Shown: positions 28,055 to 37,013 of the stretch, in pieces
Layout: every line of letters begins with the position of its first letter
Numbering within the stretch: the first letter of the stretch is position 1
NCBI GenBank assembly: GCA_964645705.1
Contig: CAZYAB010000001.1
Span: 62,001 to 126,000 of the forward strand
Direction of reading: 5' to 3'
DNA length: 64,000 nt
DNA from: CAXGTL01 sp964645705
GTDB taxonomy: Archaea; Nanobdellota; Nanobdellia; Woesearchaeales; CAXGTL01
Notes under the pieces: model-generated
Database searches by the model: none
What the model was told of the DNA's origin: nothing
What the model saw: the letters and a program-made list of their open reading frames with translations, nothing else
Program-made: the position numbers and the translations under genes

Positions 28055-29098
28055 TTATTTTTCTTTATCTCTTTTTTTCATTAATCTTTTGAAATTTAGA
28101 ATAATATTATGCATATATTTTAATGGATAACTCATAACAAAAGGATATCTTTCAAAAATATCATTTGAATAAAGTCTATGACAGCTTTGACAAAGATTTA
28201 AACCATCAAAGTTCCTTTTTTTAATTGCTTTTCTAATTTTTATTAAGTTTTTACCATGCCATATTTTTTGTAAAGGCTCTTCATTTACATTTCCTATGAT
28301 TTGTTTACCATTAAGATCTTCACAACAAGAGACAACTGTTCCATCCCAGCAGATACTAATATGATCCCATGGTGCACTACACCCTACATAATGTTTGCCT
28401 TGTGGTCTGAATTGGGATGTGTTTTGTGTATTTTTTACTTCATCCCCCCAAACATAAGGATACATTTGTTTGAAGTCATTTATAGGAAGGTCTTTAAAAT
28501 ATTTAATTAAATTTTTTTGTTCTTTTTCCTCTGGTTTGTACCAAATCATATTTTGTATGATTACAAAGGGTATCTTAATTTTTTTTCTTTTTTTCTCTTT
28601 TAAAAAATATATTACTTTATCCATCATTTGATTAAAATCAGCATTGATTCTCATTTCATTATACTCTTTTTCACTATTTCCATCTATAGAAAAACTTAGA
28701 TAATCAGGAGGATCTAATAAAATTTTATCACTCATTTCTTTAGTTAGCAAAGTTCCATTAGTATGGATCTCAACCTTCATATTTTTTTTATGTGCGTAAG
28801 AAATCATTTTATCAATCTCTTTGTATAAGAATGGTTCGCCTGCTAAAAAGAGCCTGGCAATATTAATTTTCATTTTTGATGATTGATCAACTATTTTTTT
28901 GTATAAATCAAAATCCATAAATCCTTTTTTTCTTGAATCATCAAGTGGACACATAGAACAATTTAAATTACAATAACTTGTAGGTTCTATATTTATATAA
29001 AGTGGTGTTGAAATAGGATAATTAGTATGTAAAACATTCATGTCTAGAAAAGTTATTATTCTTTTCATAATCCATTGGAACTTCCATATTATGTTCAT
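28055..29098 (-). CDS. Radical SAM/SPASM domain protein
   Basis: In this 347-residue protein CNLNCSMC (C43, C47, C50) binds the radical SAM cluster. The C-terminal Cys-rich stretch, CSAPWDHISICWDGTVVSCCED through LCQSCHR, is a SPASM/twitch auxiliary-cluster domain. SPASM proteins oxidise peptides or small molecules, and some act on sugar nucleotides or alcohols. It sits 20 bases after the flippase start and before a small methyltransferase-like gene, so it probably works in the same pathway. The substrate is unknown. Confidence 0.85.
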   Translation of the reverse strand: MNIIWKFQWIMKRIITFLDMNVLHTNYPISTPLYINIEPTSYCNLNCSMCPLDDSRKKGFMDFDLYKKIVDQSSKMKINIARLFLAGEPFLYKEIDKMISYAHKKNMKVEIHTNGTLLTKEMSDKILLDPPDYLSFSIDGNSEKEYNEMRINADFNQMMDKVIYFLKEKKRKKIKIPFVIIQNMIWYKPEEKEQKNLIKYFKDLPINDFKQMYPYVWGDEVKNTQNTSQFRPQGKHYVGCSAPWDHISICWDGTVVSCCEDLNGKQIIGNVNEEPLQKIWHGKNLIKIRKAIKKRNFDGLNLCQSCHRLYSNDIFERYPFVMSYPLKYMHNIILNFKRLMKKRDKEK

Positions 29099-29124
29099 TT
29101 TTTTATTGTTTTTTTTCTTTTTAT

Positions 29125-29589
29125 TTAAAATCTTTTTAATTCATATTCTAAGTATGTTATATAATTAGGAATAAGATATGCAATCACTTTCCAATGTATT
29201 AGGGCGTATCTTGAATAATGTAATTTCTTTTTTGTTATTTTAAAATTTATTTTAAATCTATTCAACAGTAATTCTATTGAATCTAAATTAAAATAATGAA
29301 GATGTGTTATATCACTATAAGAACCTCTAGGATAATTGTAAAAAGGTACTATTATACTTAATTTGCCTTTTAACTTTAATATCCTACTAAATTCCATCAT
29401 TACATCCAAAGGGTACAACAAATGTTCTAATACATTGTGGCATCTTATTTCTTTAATTGATCTAGTTTTAAAAGGATAAGGAAATTTATCTAAATCAACT
29501 ATAATATCAGTATATTTTAATTTATATTTATCTATGTTTATCCACTCTTTAGATGAAGGATTTAACCCACCGCATTTAATTTTTACCAT
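29125..29589 (-). CDS. Short methyltransferase-like protein
   Basis: This 154-residue protein starts VKIKCGGLNPSSKEWINID, as in the small predicted methyltransferases of the COG4627 type. IKEIRCHNVLEHLLYPLDV and KGKLSIIVPFYNYPRGSYSD match motif IV and after. The usual glycine-rich motif I is replaced by a short GGLNPSS loop, which is normal for this compact group. Catalysis is inferred, not certain. It lies between an aminotransferase and a radical SAM gene. Confidence 0.7.
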   Translation of the reverse strand: MVKIKCGGLNPSSKEWINIDKYKLKYTDIIVDLDKFPYPFKTRSIKEIRCHNVLEHLLYPLDVMMEFSRILKLKGKLSIIVPFYNYPRGSYSDITHLHYFNLDSIELLLNRFKINFKITKKKLHYSRYALIHWKVIAYLIPNYITYLEYELKRF

Positions 29590-29633
29590 AATTTATCACA
29601 ATTTAGTTCAGTTTATTACAATTTACCATAATA

Positions 29634-30752
29634 TTACAATTTATCATAATTTTTTATTTCACAAATAATCCTATTCAATTCATCATCACTTATTTCATGG
29701 TGCATAGGCAGATTAATCAATGTTTTATTTAATCTTTCTAAGTTTGGTAAATCATTTCTTAAGCCACCAAGAATAGAATATTTATCATTTCTCCAATTAT
29801 GAACCGTAACTCCGATTCCTTTTGATGTCATGTATTTTATAAAACCAGCTCTATTATTAACATGTACTGCAAACATCCAGTTTGCATGCTTTCTATCAGA
29901 TTTATTTTCAAGTAATTTTATGCTGTTAATATCTTGTAGTTCTTTTCTATATGCCTTTGCTATTTCAGCTCTTCTTTTAAATGTTGAATCAAAGTATTTT
30001 AATTGTTCAATACCTATTGTTGCAGCTATATCATTCATATGATATTTTGATCCTAGTTCTTTTATATCTCCAAATGGGTCCTCATTAATTATTTTTATTC
30101 TATTTTCTCTGTCAATACCAAACCACCTTCTTCTCTTTGCTTCATTATATTTTTCATCATCTAATACAGAAAGCATTCCTCCATCACCAGTTGTTATGTG
30201 CTTGATTGCTTGAAATGAAAAAGCAGTATATTCAGATATTGTACCTATTGGTTTATCTTTATATTCTGCTCCTAATGCTTGTGCTGCATCTTCAATAACA
30301 GGCAAATTATTCCTTTCTGCTATATCTCTAATTTCTTTAATATCACAAGGATAGCCACCCCAGTGGACACAAATTATTGCTTTTGTTTTATCTGTAATAC
30401 GATGTTCAATATCTTTTGGATCAATATTAACACTTTCATATTGCAAATCTGCAAAAATAGGTTTTGCAAATTGTTCTAATATTACTGTATTTGTTCCAAC
30501 CCACGTATATGGCGTGGATATAACTTCGTCACCAGGCCCAATTCCTATAAGTTGCAGTGCAAGCTTTAATGCTGAAGTGCATGAATTAACAGATACAACA
30601 TTTTTAATTTTAAATTTATTTGAGAACTCTTTTTCAAATTGTTCAGATTTTGGTCCTTGACCAATGTACCCACTGGCCAAAACTTCTTTTAATGGTTCCA
30701 TAACAGATGAAGGCATAATAACCTTAAAAGGAGCTATTTTTTTTTCATTCAT
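29634..30752 (-). CDS. DegT/DnrJ/EryC1-type sugar aminotransferase
   Basis: A PLP-dependent aminotransferase of nucleotide-linked keto sugars. VSVNSCTSALKLAL holds the phosphate-binding loop, IEDAAQALGA has the Asp (D155) that pairs with the pyridine nitrogen, and FSFQAIKHITTGDGG has the PLP lysine K184. Length (372) is normal. It could form a 4-amino-4,6-dideoxy sugar such as perosamine from the product of the GDP-mannose dehydratase at 58051, but that is inference. GTG at 30764 lies inside the ribosome binding site GGTGGTGA; the ATG at 30752 is the start. Confidence 0.88.
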   Translation of the reverse strand: MNEKKIAPFKVIMPSSVMEPLKEVLASGYIGQGPKSEQFEKEFSNKFKIKNVVSVNSCTSALKLALQLIGIGPGDEVISTPYTWVGTNTVILEQFAKPIFADLQYESVNIDPKDIEHRITDKTKAIICVHWGGYPCDIKEIRDIAERNNLPVIEDAAQALGAEYKDKPIGTISEYTAFSFQAIKHITTGDGGMLSVLDDEKYNEAKRRRWFGIDRENRIKIINEDPFGDIKELGSKYHMNDIAATIGIEQLKYFDSTFKRRAEIAKAYRKELQDINSIKLLENKSDRKHANWMFAVHVNNRAGFIKYMTSKGIGVTVHNWRNDKYSILGGLRNDLPNLERLNKTLINLPMHHEISDDELNRIICEIKNYDKL

Positions 30753-30798
30753 TTTTTTCACCACCCAATCTTTTAATGATATAAGTAAATATTTAATT

Positions 30799-31860
30799 TT
30801 AAATAAATTCTATATTTAATTCTGTAGGAATATTTATCAGGGAATCTGTATACATATTTAAGTGCATCTGTCTACATGTTCCAATACAGTTGTAAGGTTT
30901 GATTTCTTTTTCAAGTTTTTTCACTTTTTCATTGTTCCATATTTCTTCTATTGATGATTCATATATATTTCCTATATGTGTGTCTTGATCATTAAATTTG
31001 CTTCTACAAAAACTAACATCTCCATTTGCAAGTATTTCTAGACAAATAAAATGTGCATAACATTTTTCAGGATATGTTTCAATAAATTGTTTTTCTAGAT
31101 ATTCAGAAGTTGTTATTTGAATATTTGAATCTAATTCTTTAGGCAGTTCAGTTACTTTTTTTATTATATTTTTTACCTCATTAGATTTTAACCAATTCAT
31201 ATCTTCTATAAATTGATCAGGCCTTACATGAACAGAATTAATATTTAATGATGCTGCTGTTTTTATTAGATTAATCATAGAGTTTATGTTATCTTTTTTA
31301 TAAACCATTGAAAAACTTATTTGCAGTTTATTTCCTCTTTTCTTGTTCTCTTCACATAATACTTTTAAATTTTTAATTACTGTTTCATAATGATCAACCC
31401 CGTGAACTTTGCAATATGTTTCTTTATCTCCTCCATTAAATGATATTCTTAGCCAAACTAAATTATCTACTAAAAAACCTATTTTTTTATAATCTATGAT
31501 TGAGAAATTAGTTATCAATCCATTAACCATACCTAAAGAATGCGATAGTTTTAGCATCTTATAAAAGTCTTTATGTAAAAGGGGTTCACCTCCTCCAGAC
31601 CATGTTATGCTCTTTGCACCATTTTTTTTTAAATCATAAAGTAATTTTTTAACAATTTCTGTTTTCATAATTTGATTATTCTCTTTTAAATAAACATTCC
31701 CTTGACAAAAATTGCATCTATGATTACACACATTGCTTGGATATATAGATATAGAAAATGGAAAAGGCCTTCCTTCTTTTTTTAGTTCTAATAAAAACTC
31801 CATGTTTCCCAATAATTTATTTTTTATGTCATACTGACCTAATTTTTTATTCAATTTCAT
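30799..31860 (-). CDS. Radical SAM/SPASM domain protein
   Basis: This 353-residue protein has its cluster motif as CNHRCNFC (C45, C49, C52). WSGGGEPLLHKDF is the GGEP SAM-binding motif. A C-terminal SPASM region has Cys in CLEILANGDVSFCRSKF, and later YNCIGTCRQ. It is the first gene of the long minus-strand run. The product is unknown. The GGEP and SPASM signatures make the family assignment firm. Confidence 0.86.
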   Translation of the reverse strand: MKLNKKLGQYDIKNKLLGNMEFLLELKKEGRPFPFSISIYPSNVCNHRCNFCQGNVYLKENNQIMKTEIVKKLLYDLKKNGAKSITWSGGGEPLLHKDFYKMLKLSHSLGMVNGLITNFSIIDYKKIGFLVDNLVWLRISFNGGDKETYCKVHGVDHYETVIKNLKVLCEENKKRGNKLQISFSMVYKKDNINSMINLIKTAASLNINSVHVRPDQFIEDMNWLKSNEVKNIIKKVTELPKELDSNIQITTSEYLEKQFIETYPEKCYAHFICLEILANGDVSFCRSKFNDQDTHIGNIYESSIEEIWNNEKVKKLEKEIKPYNCIGTCRQMHLNMYTDSLINIPTELNIEFI

Positions 31861-31969
31861 TTTATTTATTGTCTTTATTAATTCCTCATAGAATTTGAAT
31901 TAATATTTAAAGCTATCTGAAGCATAATCTTAAAAATTAGCATTTAACCAATTAACTAATCAAAAACAT

Positions 31970-31983
31970 AAATATATAAATAT
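31970..31983 (+). promoter_or_regulatory. TATA box for the 32005 glycosyltransferase
   Basis: AAATATATAAATATA lies about 28 bases before the ATG at 32005. In archaea this places the transcription start at or just before the ATG, so the message is probably leaderless. No ribosome binding site is present, which agrees. Confidence 0.5.
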
Positions 31984-32004
31984 AACTTTTTTTTCCGAAT
32001 AAAC

Positions 32005-33054
32005 ATGGGATACAATTTAAATAAATCAATTGCATTTTTTCCATTATCATCATATGATTTAGGTAGTTCAAGAATCAGAGTTGGTAACATAGTAGATGTA
32101 TTAAGAGCTAAAAATATTAATGTTCATGAATATATTCCAAAAAATCATTTTAATTATTATACTAGATATTTTAATGTTTTAAAACATGACATTTTAGTTT
32201 TTCAAAAAACAAATGATTTAATATCTTTTATGTCTGTTTTAATTGCTAAGATTTTGAAAAAAAGGATAATTTTTGATATAGATGATGATTATTACAATAA
32301 ATTTAATTTTGATTTAGGTTTGATAAGAACTAGCATGTCATTCTTAAGAATTATGGTAAAAGCAATAACTTTTTTGGCAGATTATGTTACTGTTGATTCC
32401 ATAAGATTGGGGTTGGTTGCAAGAAAATACAATAAAAATACAATCTTAGCACCTACAAATATCAAATTATGTGATTATAAGCAAAAAAAAGATTATTCAA
32501 CAAAAGAAAACATTGTTATTGGGTGGATGGGTTCTGGTATAGGACATAGAAAAAACTTAAGATTACTAATAAATCCTTTAAAGAAACTATCACAACAATT
32601 ACCTATTGAATTTAAGATAGTAGGGGCTCAAAAAAATAAAAAGTTATATGATATGTTCGAAAGCATTAAAGGATTAAAAATAAATTTTATAGATGAAATT
32701 AAATGGGATTCTCCAATAGAGATTTCTAAACAATTACTCTCATTTGATATTGCAGTCTCACCTATGGAAGATACAAAATATAATTCTTCTAGATCCCAAT
32801 ACAAGGTAATAACTTATCTTGCTTCAGGTTTGCCTGTTGTAATAAGTCCTGTTGGTGATGGAAGAGAAATTGTTCAAGATGATAGGAATGGGTTTCTTGC
32901 TTCTTCAAAAGAAGATTGGGTAAAAAAATTACAAATCCTTATAAAATCAAAAAAGAAAAGAGAGAAATTTGGAAAAAAAGCAAAAAAAAGTGTTATAAGG
33001 TATTCTCATGAATCTGTTGCGGATGTTTATTTGAAATTGTTTGAAAAATTATAA
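32005..33054 (+). CDS. GT4-like glycosyltransferase
   Basis: This 349-residue GT-B protein begins with SIAFFPLSSYDLGSSRIRVG, typical of a subgroup of GT4-like proteins in surface glycan loci. VFQKTND and FDIDDDYY follow. The second half has IGWMGSGIGHRKNLRLL and SRSQYKVITYLASGLPVV, the donor-binding loop. The EX7E motif is not clear. Acceptor and donor are unknown. The gene stands alone between minus-strand genes and looks leaderless. Confidence 0.82.
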   Translation: MGYNLNKSIAFFPLSSYDLGSSRIRVGNIVDVLRAKNINVHEYIPKNHFNYYTRYFNVLKHDILVFQKTNDLISFMSVLIAKILKKRIIFDIDDDYYNKFNFDLGLIRTSMSFLRIMVKAITFLADYVTVDSIRLGLVARKYNKNTILAPTNIKLCDYKQKKDYSTKENIVIGWMGSGIGHRKNLRLLINPLKKLSQQLPIEFKIVGAQKNKKLYDMFESIKGLKINFIDEIKWDSPIEISKQLLSFDIAVSPMEDTKYNSSRSQYKVITYLASGLPVVISPVGDGREIVQDDRNGFLASSKEDWVKKLQILIKSKKKREKFGKKAKKSVIRYSHESVADVYLKLFEKL

Positions 33055-33076
33055 TTGAAACTTCAACTAAACTACT

Positions 33077-33853
33077 TCAACTATACCCCAAATCCCTTAA
33101 CCTCTTCATTATGGTTTCTCTAGCAACTCCTCTTCCTGCTCTTTCATGTGCATTAGGATCTGCATTTATAGATGTACAATGTGTGCATCCAAGAGATGTA
33201 TAACCTTTTGCATACAATGGATTACACTTAATATTATGTTTCTTTACATAATCAAGAACATCTGTTTGTGTCCAAAATAATAATGGATGAACTCTAACAT
33301 GTTTTGGATGTTGCGGCGGATCTCTCGGTGAAAATAAAACTTCTTGAGCTCTTTCTTCATGCTCAACACCCCTGATGCCTGTAATTAAAGCATCAAGTTT
33401 CATGTCTTCAACACTTTTTCTCATAGGATTTATCTTATGGTATTCACAACAAGCTGCTGTAAATTCGGGTGTTAGTAAACCAAATTTTTGTTTAAATTCT
33501 TCAAATCTATCAATTTCTGGTTTAAATTCCATAAAATTTTTTACACCAAATTCTTGTGTAATCTCTTTAATATATTCATATGTTTCTGGAAACTGGTATC
33601 TTGTGTTTGCGAACACTACTGGCGTATCATCCTTTATAATATCTTTTGCAAGATGTAATACTACAACACTGTCTGTTCCCCCGCTAAATCCTATTCCAGG
33701 ATTCCTAAAACTTGCAAATGCTTCTTTTATTATTTGTTTAGCAATTATTTCTTTTTGCTCTAATGGAAGATCTAATAAACACCTAATTTCTGGCCTCATT
33801 AAATCTCTACATTTGTTTGTTCTAAACTCTTTTTGAAATCTTTCTTCAACCAT
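33077..33853 (-). CDS. APS-reductase-like PP-loop protein with 4Fe-4S cysteine pattern
   Basis: The 258-residue protein has the PP-loop SGGTDS (57-62) of the PAPS reductase family. It also has ACCEYHKINPM (C135, C136) and GCTHCT (C223, C226), matching the CC...CxxC ligands of iron-sulfur APS reductases, which reduce adenylyl sulfate to sulfite. No other sulfate-assimilation gene is visible, so a different PP-loop reaction is possible. The C-terminus reads RLRDLGYS, nearly the tail of the regulator at 35176. The ATG at 33853 lies five bases after AGGTGA; GTG at 33862 is part of that site. Confidence 0.8.
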   Translation of the reverse strand: MVEERFQKEFRTNKCRDLMRPEIRCLLDLPLEQKEIIAKQIIKEAFASFRNPGIGFSGGTDSVVVLHLAKDIIKDDTPVVFANTRYQFPETYEYIKEITQEFGVKNFMEFKPEIDRFEEFKQKFGLLTPEFTAACCEYHKINPMRKSVEDMKLDALITGIRGVEHEERAQEVLFSPRDPPQHPKHVRVHPLLFWTQTDVLDYVKKHNIKCNPLYAKGYTSLGCTHCTSINADPNAHERAGRGVARETIMKRLRDLGYS

Positions 33854-33893
33854 TTTATTCACCTCGTATTTATATTAATACTTTTTCTTACAC

Positions 33894-35132
33894 TTATAAA
33901 ATCTCCAAAAGAATGTTGTTGTTTTCTTCTGGATCTTTTTCAAGATCATACATTTCTAATTCTTTGTGATGTTTGTCTTTGCATAAATTACAAAAATTAT
34001 TTTTTACAAAGATTGTTTTTATATTTCCTTGCCTTACTGCTCTTATGTCTTCACACAGACCATCATAAAACAACATTTTTTTCCTCACATTAACGCCGTC
34101 TTTGATCAAAGGCATTAAAGAAACACCATCAAATTTCTCTGTGCTTTCATCTTCAGGTTTCAAGCCAATAAAATCAAGAATAGTCGGAACTAAATCAACG
34201 TGTTGTGCAAACCCAGATACTTTTTTTGCATCTATTCCTGGTATGTGGATTAAAAACGGAATCTTTAACGCATCTTCATATAATCCTGAGTGCGCAAAAT
34301 AAATTTCATGTTCACCTATGTTTGTCCCATGATCTCCCATGACAATGAACATTGTATCTTTCCACAGATCTTTTAGTTTAAGAAACTCGACAAACCTGCC
34401 TATTTCTTTATCAAATTCTTGGATTGTTAATTCATATTTATCTACCATGTCTTGAATTGTGTACAAACCTTTGCCTTGAATTCTTTTTCTTAGATATTCT
34501 CTTTGTTTTTCATTCCTGATTTGTGAAAGCGTGCTTTCCATATCACTTTCATTTGCTTTAGAAACATAATTTACATTTGGAAATGGAAAATGAGTATCCC
34601 AACAATGAGCAAGCATAAAGAATGGTTTTCTTCCACCAATTTTCTCATCCACATTCTCTGCATTTTGGTTATTTTCTGTATTCTGATTATTCTCTATATT
34701 TTGCTTTATCTTGAATATTGCAAGATCAACCACGTCTTTTGTTGAATCAAATGGACCACTAGCACTCGGGTTTTCCCCATAAAATTCAAACCCCCTTACA
34801 AACCAATTTCTTATCCAGTCAATTGCAATTGTTTCATAACCATTTTGTTTAAGAAATTCAGGCAACCAGAACTTCACTTTTTCAACTTTATCTATTTCTT
34901 CTTGTTTTGTATATGGCAGCTGATGAATTATTCCGTGATTTGGTTGAAACAAACCAGTAAACATAGATGTTAAAGCAGGAGACGTTGCATTTGCAGTTGA
35001 ATAAAAATTAGTAAACACAATACTTTCTTTAGCAATTTCTTTTAGATTTTTGTCTGTTTCTTTAGCATAACCATATAAACTAAGGTTTTTTTGCCTAAAT
35101 GCATCAACAAGTACGATTATTATGTTTTTCAT
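33894..35132 (-). CDS. Alkaline-phosphatase-superfamily hydrolase (sulfatase-like, Thr nucleophile)
   Basis: The 412-residue fold is that of sulfatases: IIIVLVDAFRQ (metal Asp), AHCWDTHFPF and MGDHGTNIGEHE (metal sites). Where sulfatases carry a Cys or Ser in C/S-x-P-x-R, this protein has T50-S51-P52-A-L, with no Arg. Threonine is the nucleophile of NPP-type phosphodiesterases and phosphoethanolamine transferases, so it more likely acts on phosphate esters. No signal peptide is seen. An imperfect 18-base repeat in three copies (34653-34706) encodes an Asn-rich insertion. It lies between the RHH gene and the APS-reductase-like gene in one minus-strand run. Confidence 0.8.
   Translation of the reverse strand: MKNIIIVLVDAFRQKNLSLYGYAKETDKNLKEIAKESIVFTNFYSTANATSPALTSMFTGLFQPNHGIIHQLPYTKQEEIDKVEKVKFWLPEFLKQNGYETIAIDWIRNWFVRGFEFYGENPSASGPFDSTKDVVDLAIFKIKQNIENNQNTENNQNAENVDEKIGGRKPFFMLAHCWDTHFPFPNVNYVSKANESDMESTLSQIRNEKQREYLRKRIQGKGLYTIQDMVDKYELTIQEFDKEIGRFVEFLKLKDLWKDTMFIVMGDHGTNIGEHEIYFAHSGLYEDALKIPFLIHIPGIDAKKVSGFAQHVDLVPTILDFIGLKPEDESTEKFDGVSLMPLIKDGVNVRKKMLFYDGLCEDIRAVRQGNIKTIFVKNNFCNLCKDKHHKELEMYDLEKDPEENNNILLEIL
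34653..34706. repeat. Three tandem 18-base units inside the sulfatase-like gene
   Basis: Three imperfect units beginning ATTCTCTGCATTTTGGTT follow one another without a gap and keep the frame. They encode an Asn/Gln/Glu-rich stretch between conserved blocks of the hydrolase, probably a surface loop. Confidence 0.75.
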
Positions 35133-35175
35133 TTTATTTTTTTTCCTTTTTTTCTTTTTTTCCTTTTTCCCTTTT

Positions 35176-35412
35176 TCAATCTAAGTAACCAAGGCTTCTT
35201 AATCTTTCTTTAACTTTTTTCTCATCTTCTTCACTAAAAGCTTGTTTTGGTTTATTTGATGGTTCATTGCTTTCAACTTTAGAAAGAACTTGTCTCATAA
35301 CATAAGTTACATAGCTAGATACAGAATTAAAACCAGTACCTTCCATTCTTTTTTTGATTTTATCAGCCAATACTTTTGGTATTGATATTGTTGTTATATT
35401 TGATTCAGTCAT
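35176..35412 (-). CDS. Ribbon-helix-helix (CopG-like) DNA-binding protein
   Basis: In this 78-residue protein, residues 5-50 (TTISIPKVLADKIKKRM then SVSSYVTYVMRQVLSKV) form a ribbon-helix-helix fold with the usual beta strand and two helices. A charged linker follows, ending RLRSLGYLD. The only regulator seen in the island, it lies between the two phosphatase-superfamily genes, so local autoregulation is likely but not shown. The start follows GAGGGAGA. Confidence 0.85.
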   Translation of the reverse strand: MTESNITTISIPKVLADKIKKRMEGTGFNSVSSYVTYVMRQVLSKVESNEPSNKPKQAFSEEDEKKVKERLRSLGYLD

Positions 35413-35505
35413 ATTTCTCCCTCTTTTAATAAATATTAATAATATTTAATTAGAATTTATAGGTTATTTATAAATTTTTGTGTTTTTTTGATGAGGAAGC
35501 ACGAT

Positions 35506-36957
35506 TTAAATATTTTCTATATTAAGTAAATGCTTTTTTATTAAATCTATTTCATTTCTTGTTTTATTTTCTATTTTTTTATCTTTATAAATAAATGATT
35601 TTCCAAATATATTAAGAGGAATTGGTATTTGATATAGTTTTAATAATGAAGGAACAATATTCAATATATTATAACTATTGTTTTTTAACAAAACATTTGA
35701 CTTATAATTGATGAATATCCCTTTTATGCTGTGTGTAGCTATTAGTTCTCTTCCATAATGAAAGAATTTCTCCTTTTCTTCAATACAATTATCAAATTCT
35801 AATGCATTTCCTTCAAAATCATCACTAAATTGTATTATTAAATCTGGAAAATTTTCATTACTTTCATTATTTTCACTATTATAGATTTCTGATTTCTCAT
35901 ATATTTTCTTAATAATTATTTTAGAATTATATCTTAATTTAGCTAGTTCTTGTTTTACTTTAGATACATTTTTTTTATCTTTGACATATAACCCCCAGGC
36001 ATCCTTTGCATATACCTCACTTTTTTTATAATCTATGTTTGATAATACTAATTTATCTTTCTTTTTTGCAATCTTTTGTGTTAGATAATTGAAAAATTCT
36101 AATTTCACTTTTAATTTAGTAAACATGCTATCTTTTTTTAATAAGCCTTTAGAATATGAGACTAATTTATTAAAAATTCTTCTTTTATTTTTATATTCCA
36201 AAAGATCTTTCTGTTTTAAAAATGTGTTAATAAAGAATCTTCTTTTTGCTTCTAATTTCATACCATGATCTGAAATAATAAATATATTATCAAATTTCTC
36301 TTTATTGATTTCATTGAATTTCTTTTCAAAATGTGAAAAATAATTAAGTAATTTTCTTTCATCATTAAAAAAATAATGTTGTAATGAGTCTGTTTCATGA
36401 ATATATAGTATTGAGAAATCAAATTCATAATTATATTTTTCTTGAATTTCTTTAAATATTTTAAATCTCTCATTTGTTATTTTCTTAAAACTTTCAATCA
36501 AATTCTCATCTTCTTGTTCAAGAGAACCCAATGTCATTTTATTAAAATCTGGTATTTTAAAATCAAGTTTAATATTTTCAGGATATGTAAAATTGCATTT
36601 ATTTGACGGAGTTCCGTATCCTGAAATTAAAACACCATTTAATGATTCTACAGGATATGTTAATGGTGTAAATAGAATACAACACTTGTAATTAAAATCA
36701 CTTAAATAATCCCACAGGAATTTTGCTTTAATTTTGTTTCTATTTATTATTTCTCCATCTTCATTAACAAAATTCTTAAGATTTAATTGTAAAGGATTAA
36801 GGCCAGTAAATAAAGATACTGCCGCGGGGCAAGTACCAGTAGGTATTACAGAATCCATTCTTTTTAAATTATTATCTTTTATAAAATTAAATTTCTTTTT
36901 ATGATTATTAAAGAAATCATAAGATGCTCCATCCAGTACAATAATCAAAGTCTTCAT
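35506..36957 (-). CDS. Type I phosphodiesterase/alkaline-phosphatase-superfamily protein
   Basis: In this 483-residue protein, LIIVLDGASYDFF holds the first metal Asp. T42-C43-P44 in PTGTCPAAVSLFTG is the nucleophile loop of NPP-like phosphodiesterases. FIISDHGMKLEAKRRFF supplies more metal ligands, and FHYGRELIATHSIKGIFI resembles the last metal-binding His region. It could cleave or transfer a phosphodiester on a glycan or lipid. No signal peptide is evident. It lies at the head of the run leading through the RHH regulator to the APS-reductase-like gene. Confidence 0.78.
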   Translation of the reverse strand: MKTLIIVLDGASYDFFNNHKKKFNFIKDNNLKRMDSVIPTGTCPAAVSLFTGLNPLQLNLKNFVNEDGEIINRNKIKAKFLWDYLSDFNYKCCILFTPLTYPVESLNGVLISGYGTPSNKCNFTYPENIKLDFKIPDFNKMTLGSLEQEDENLIESFKKITNERFKIFKEIQEKYNYEFDFSILYIHETDSLQHYFFNDERKLLNYFSHFEKKFNEINKEKFDNIFIISDHGMKLEAKRRFFINTFLKQKDLLEYKNKRRIFNKLVSYSKGLLKKDSMFTKLKVKLEFFNYLTQKIAKKKDKLVLSNIDYKKSEVYAKDAWGLYVKDKKNVSKVKQELAKLRYNSKIIIKKIYEKSEIYNSENNESNENFPDLIIQFSDDFEGNALEFDNCIEEKEKFFHYGRELIATHSIKGIFINYKSNVLLKNNSYNILNIVPSLLKLYQIPIPLNIFGKSFIYKDKKIENKTRNEIDLIKKHLLNIENI

Positions 36958-37013
36958 TTTAAATTAGGAAATATACTAAATTTATAAAGATTTTGACAAA
37001 AGTAATTATATAT

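Noticed and set aside
33894..35132. A true sulfatase
   Set aside because: The formylglycine motif C/S-x-P-x-R is absent; T-S-P-A-L stands in its place. The superfamily is kept but not the sulfatase reaction.
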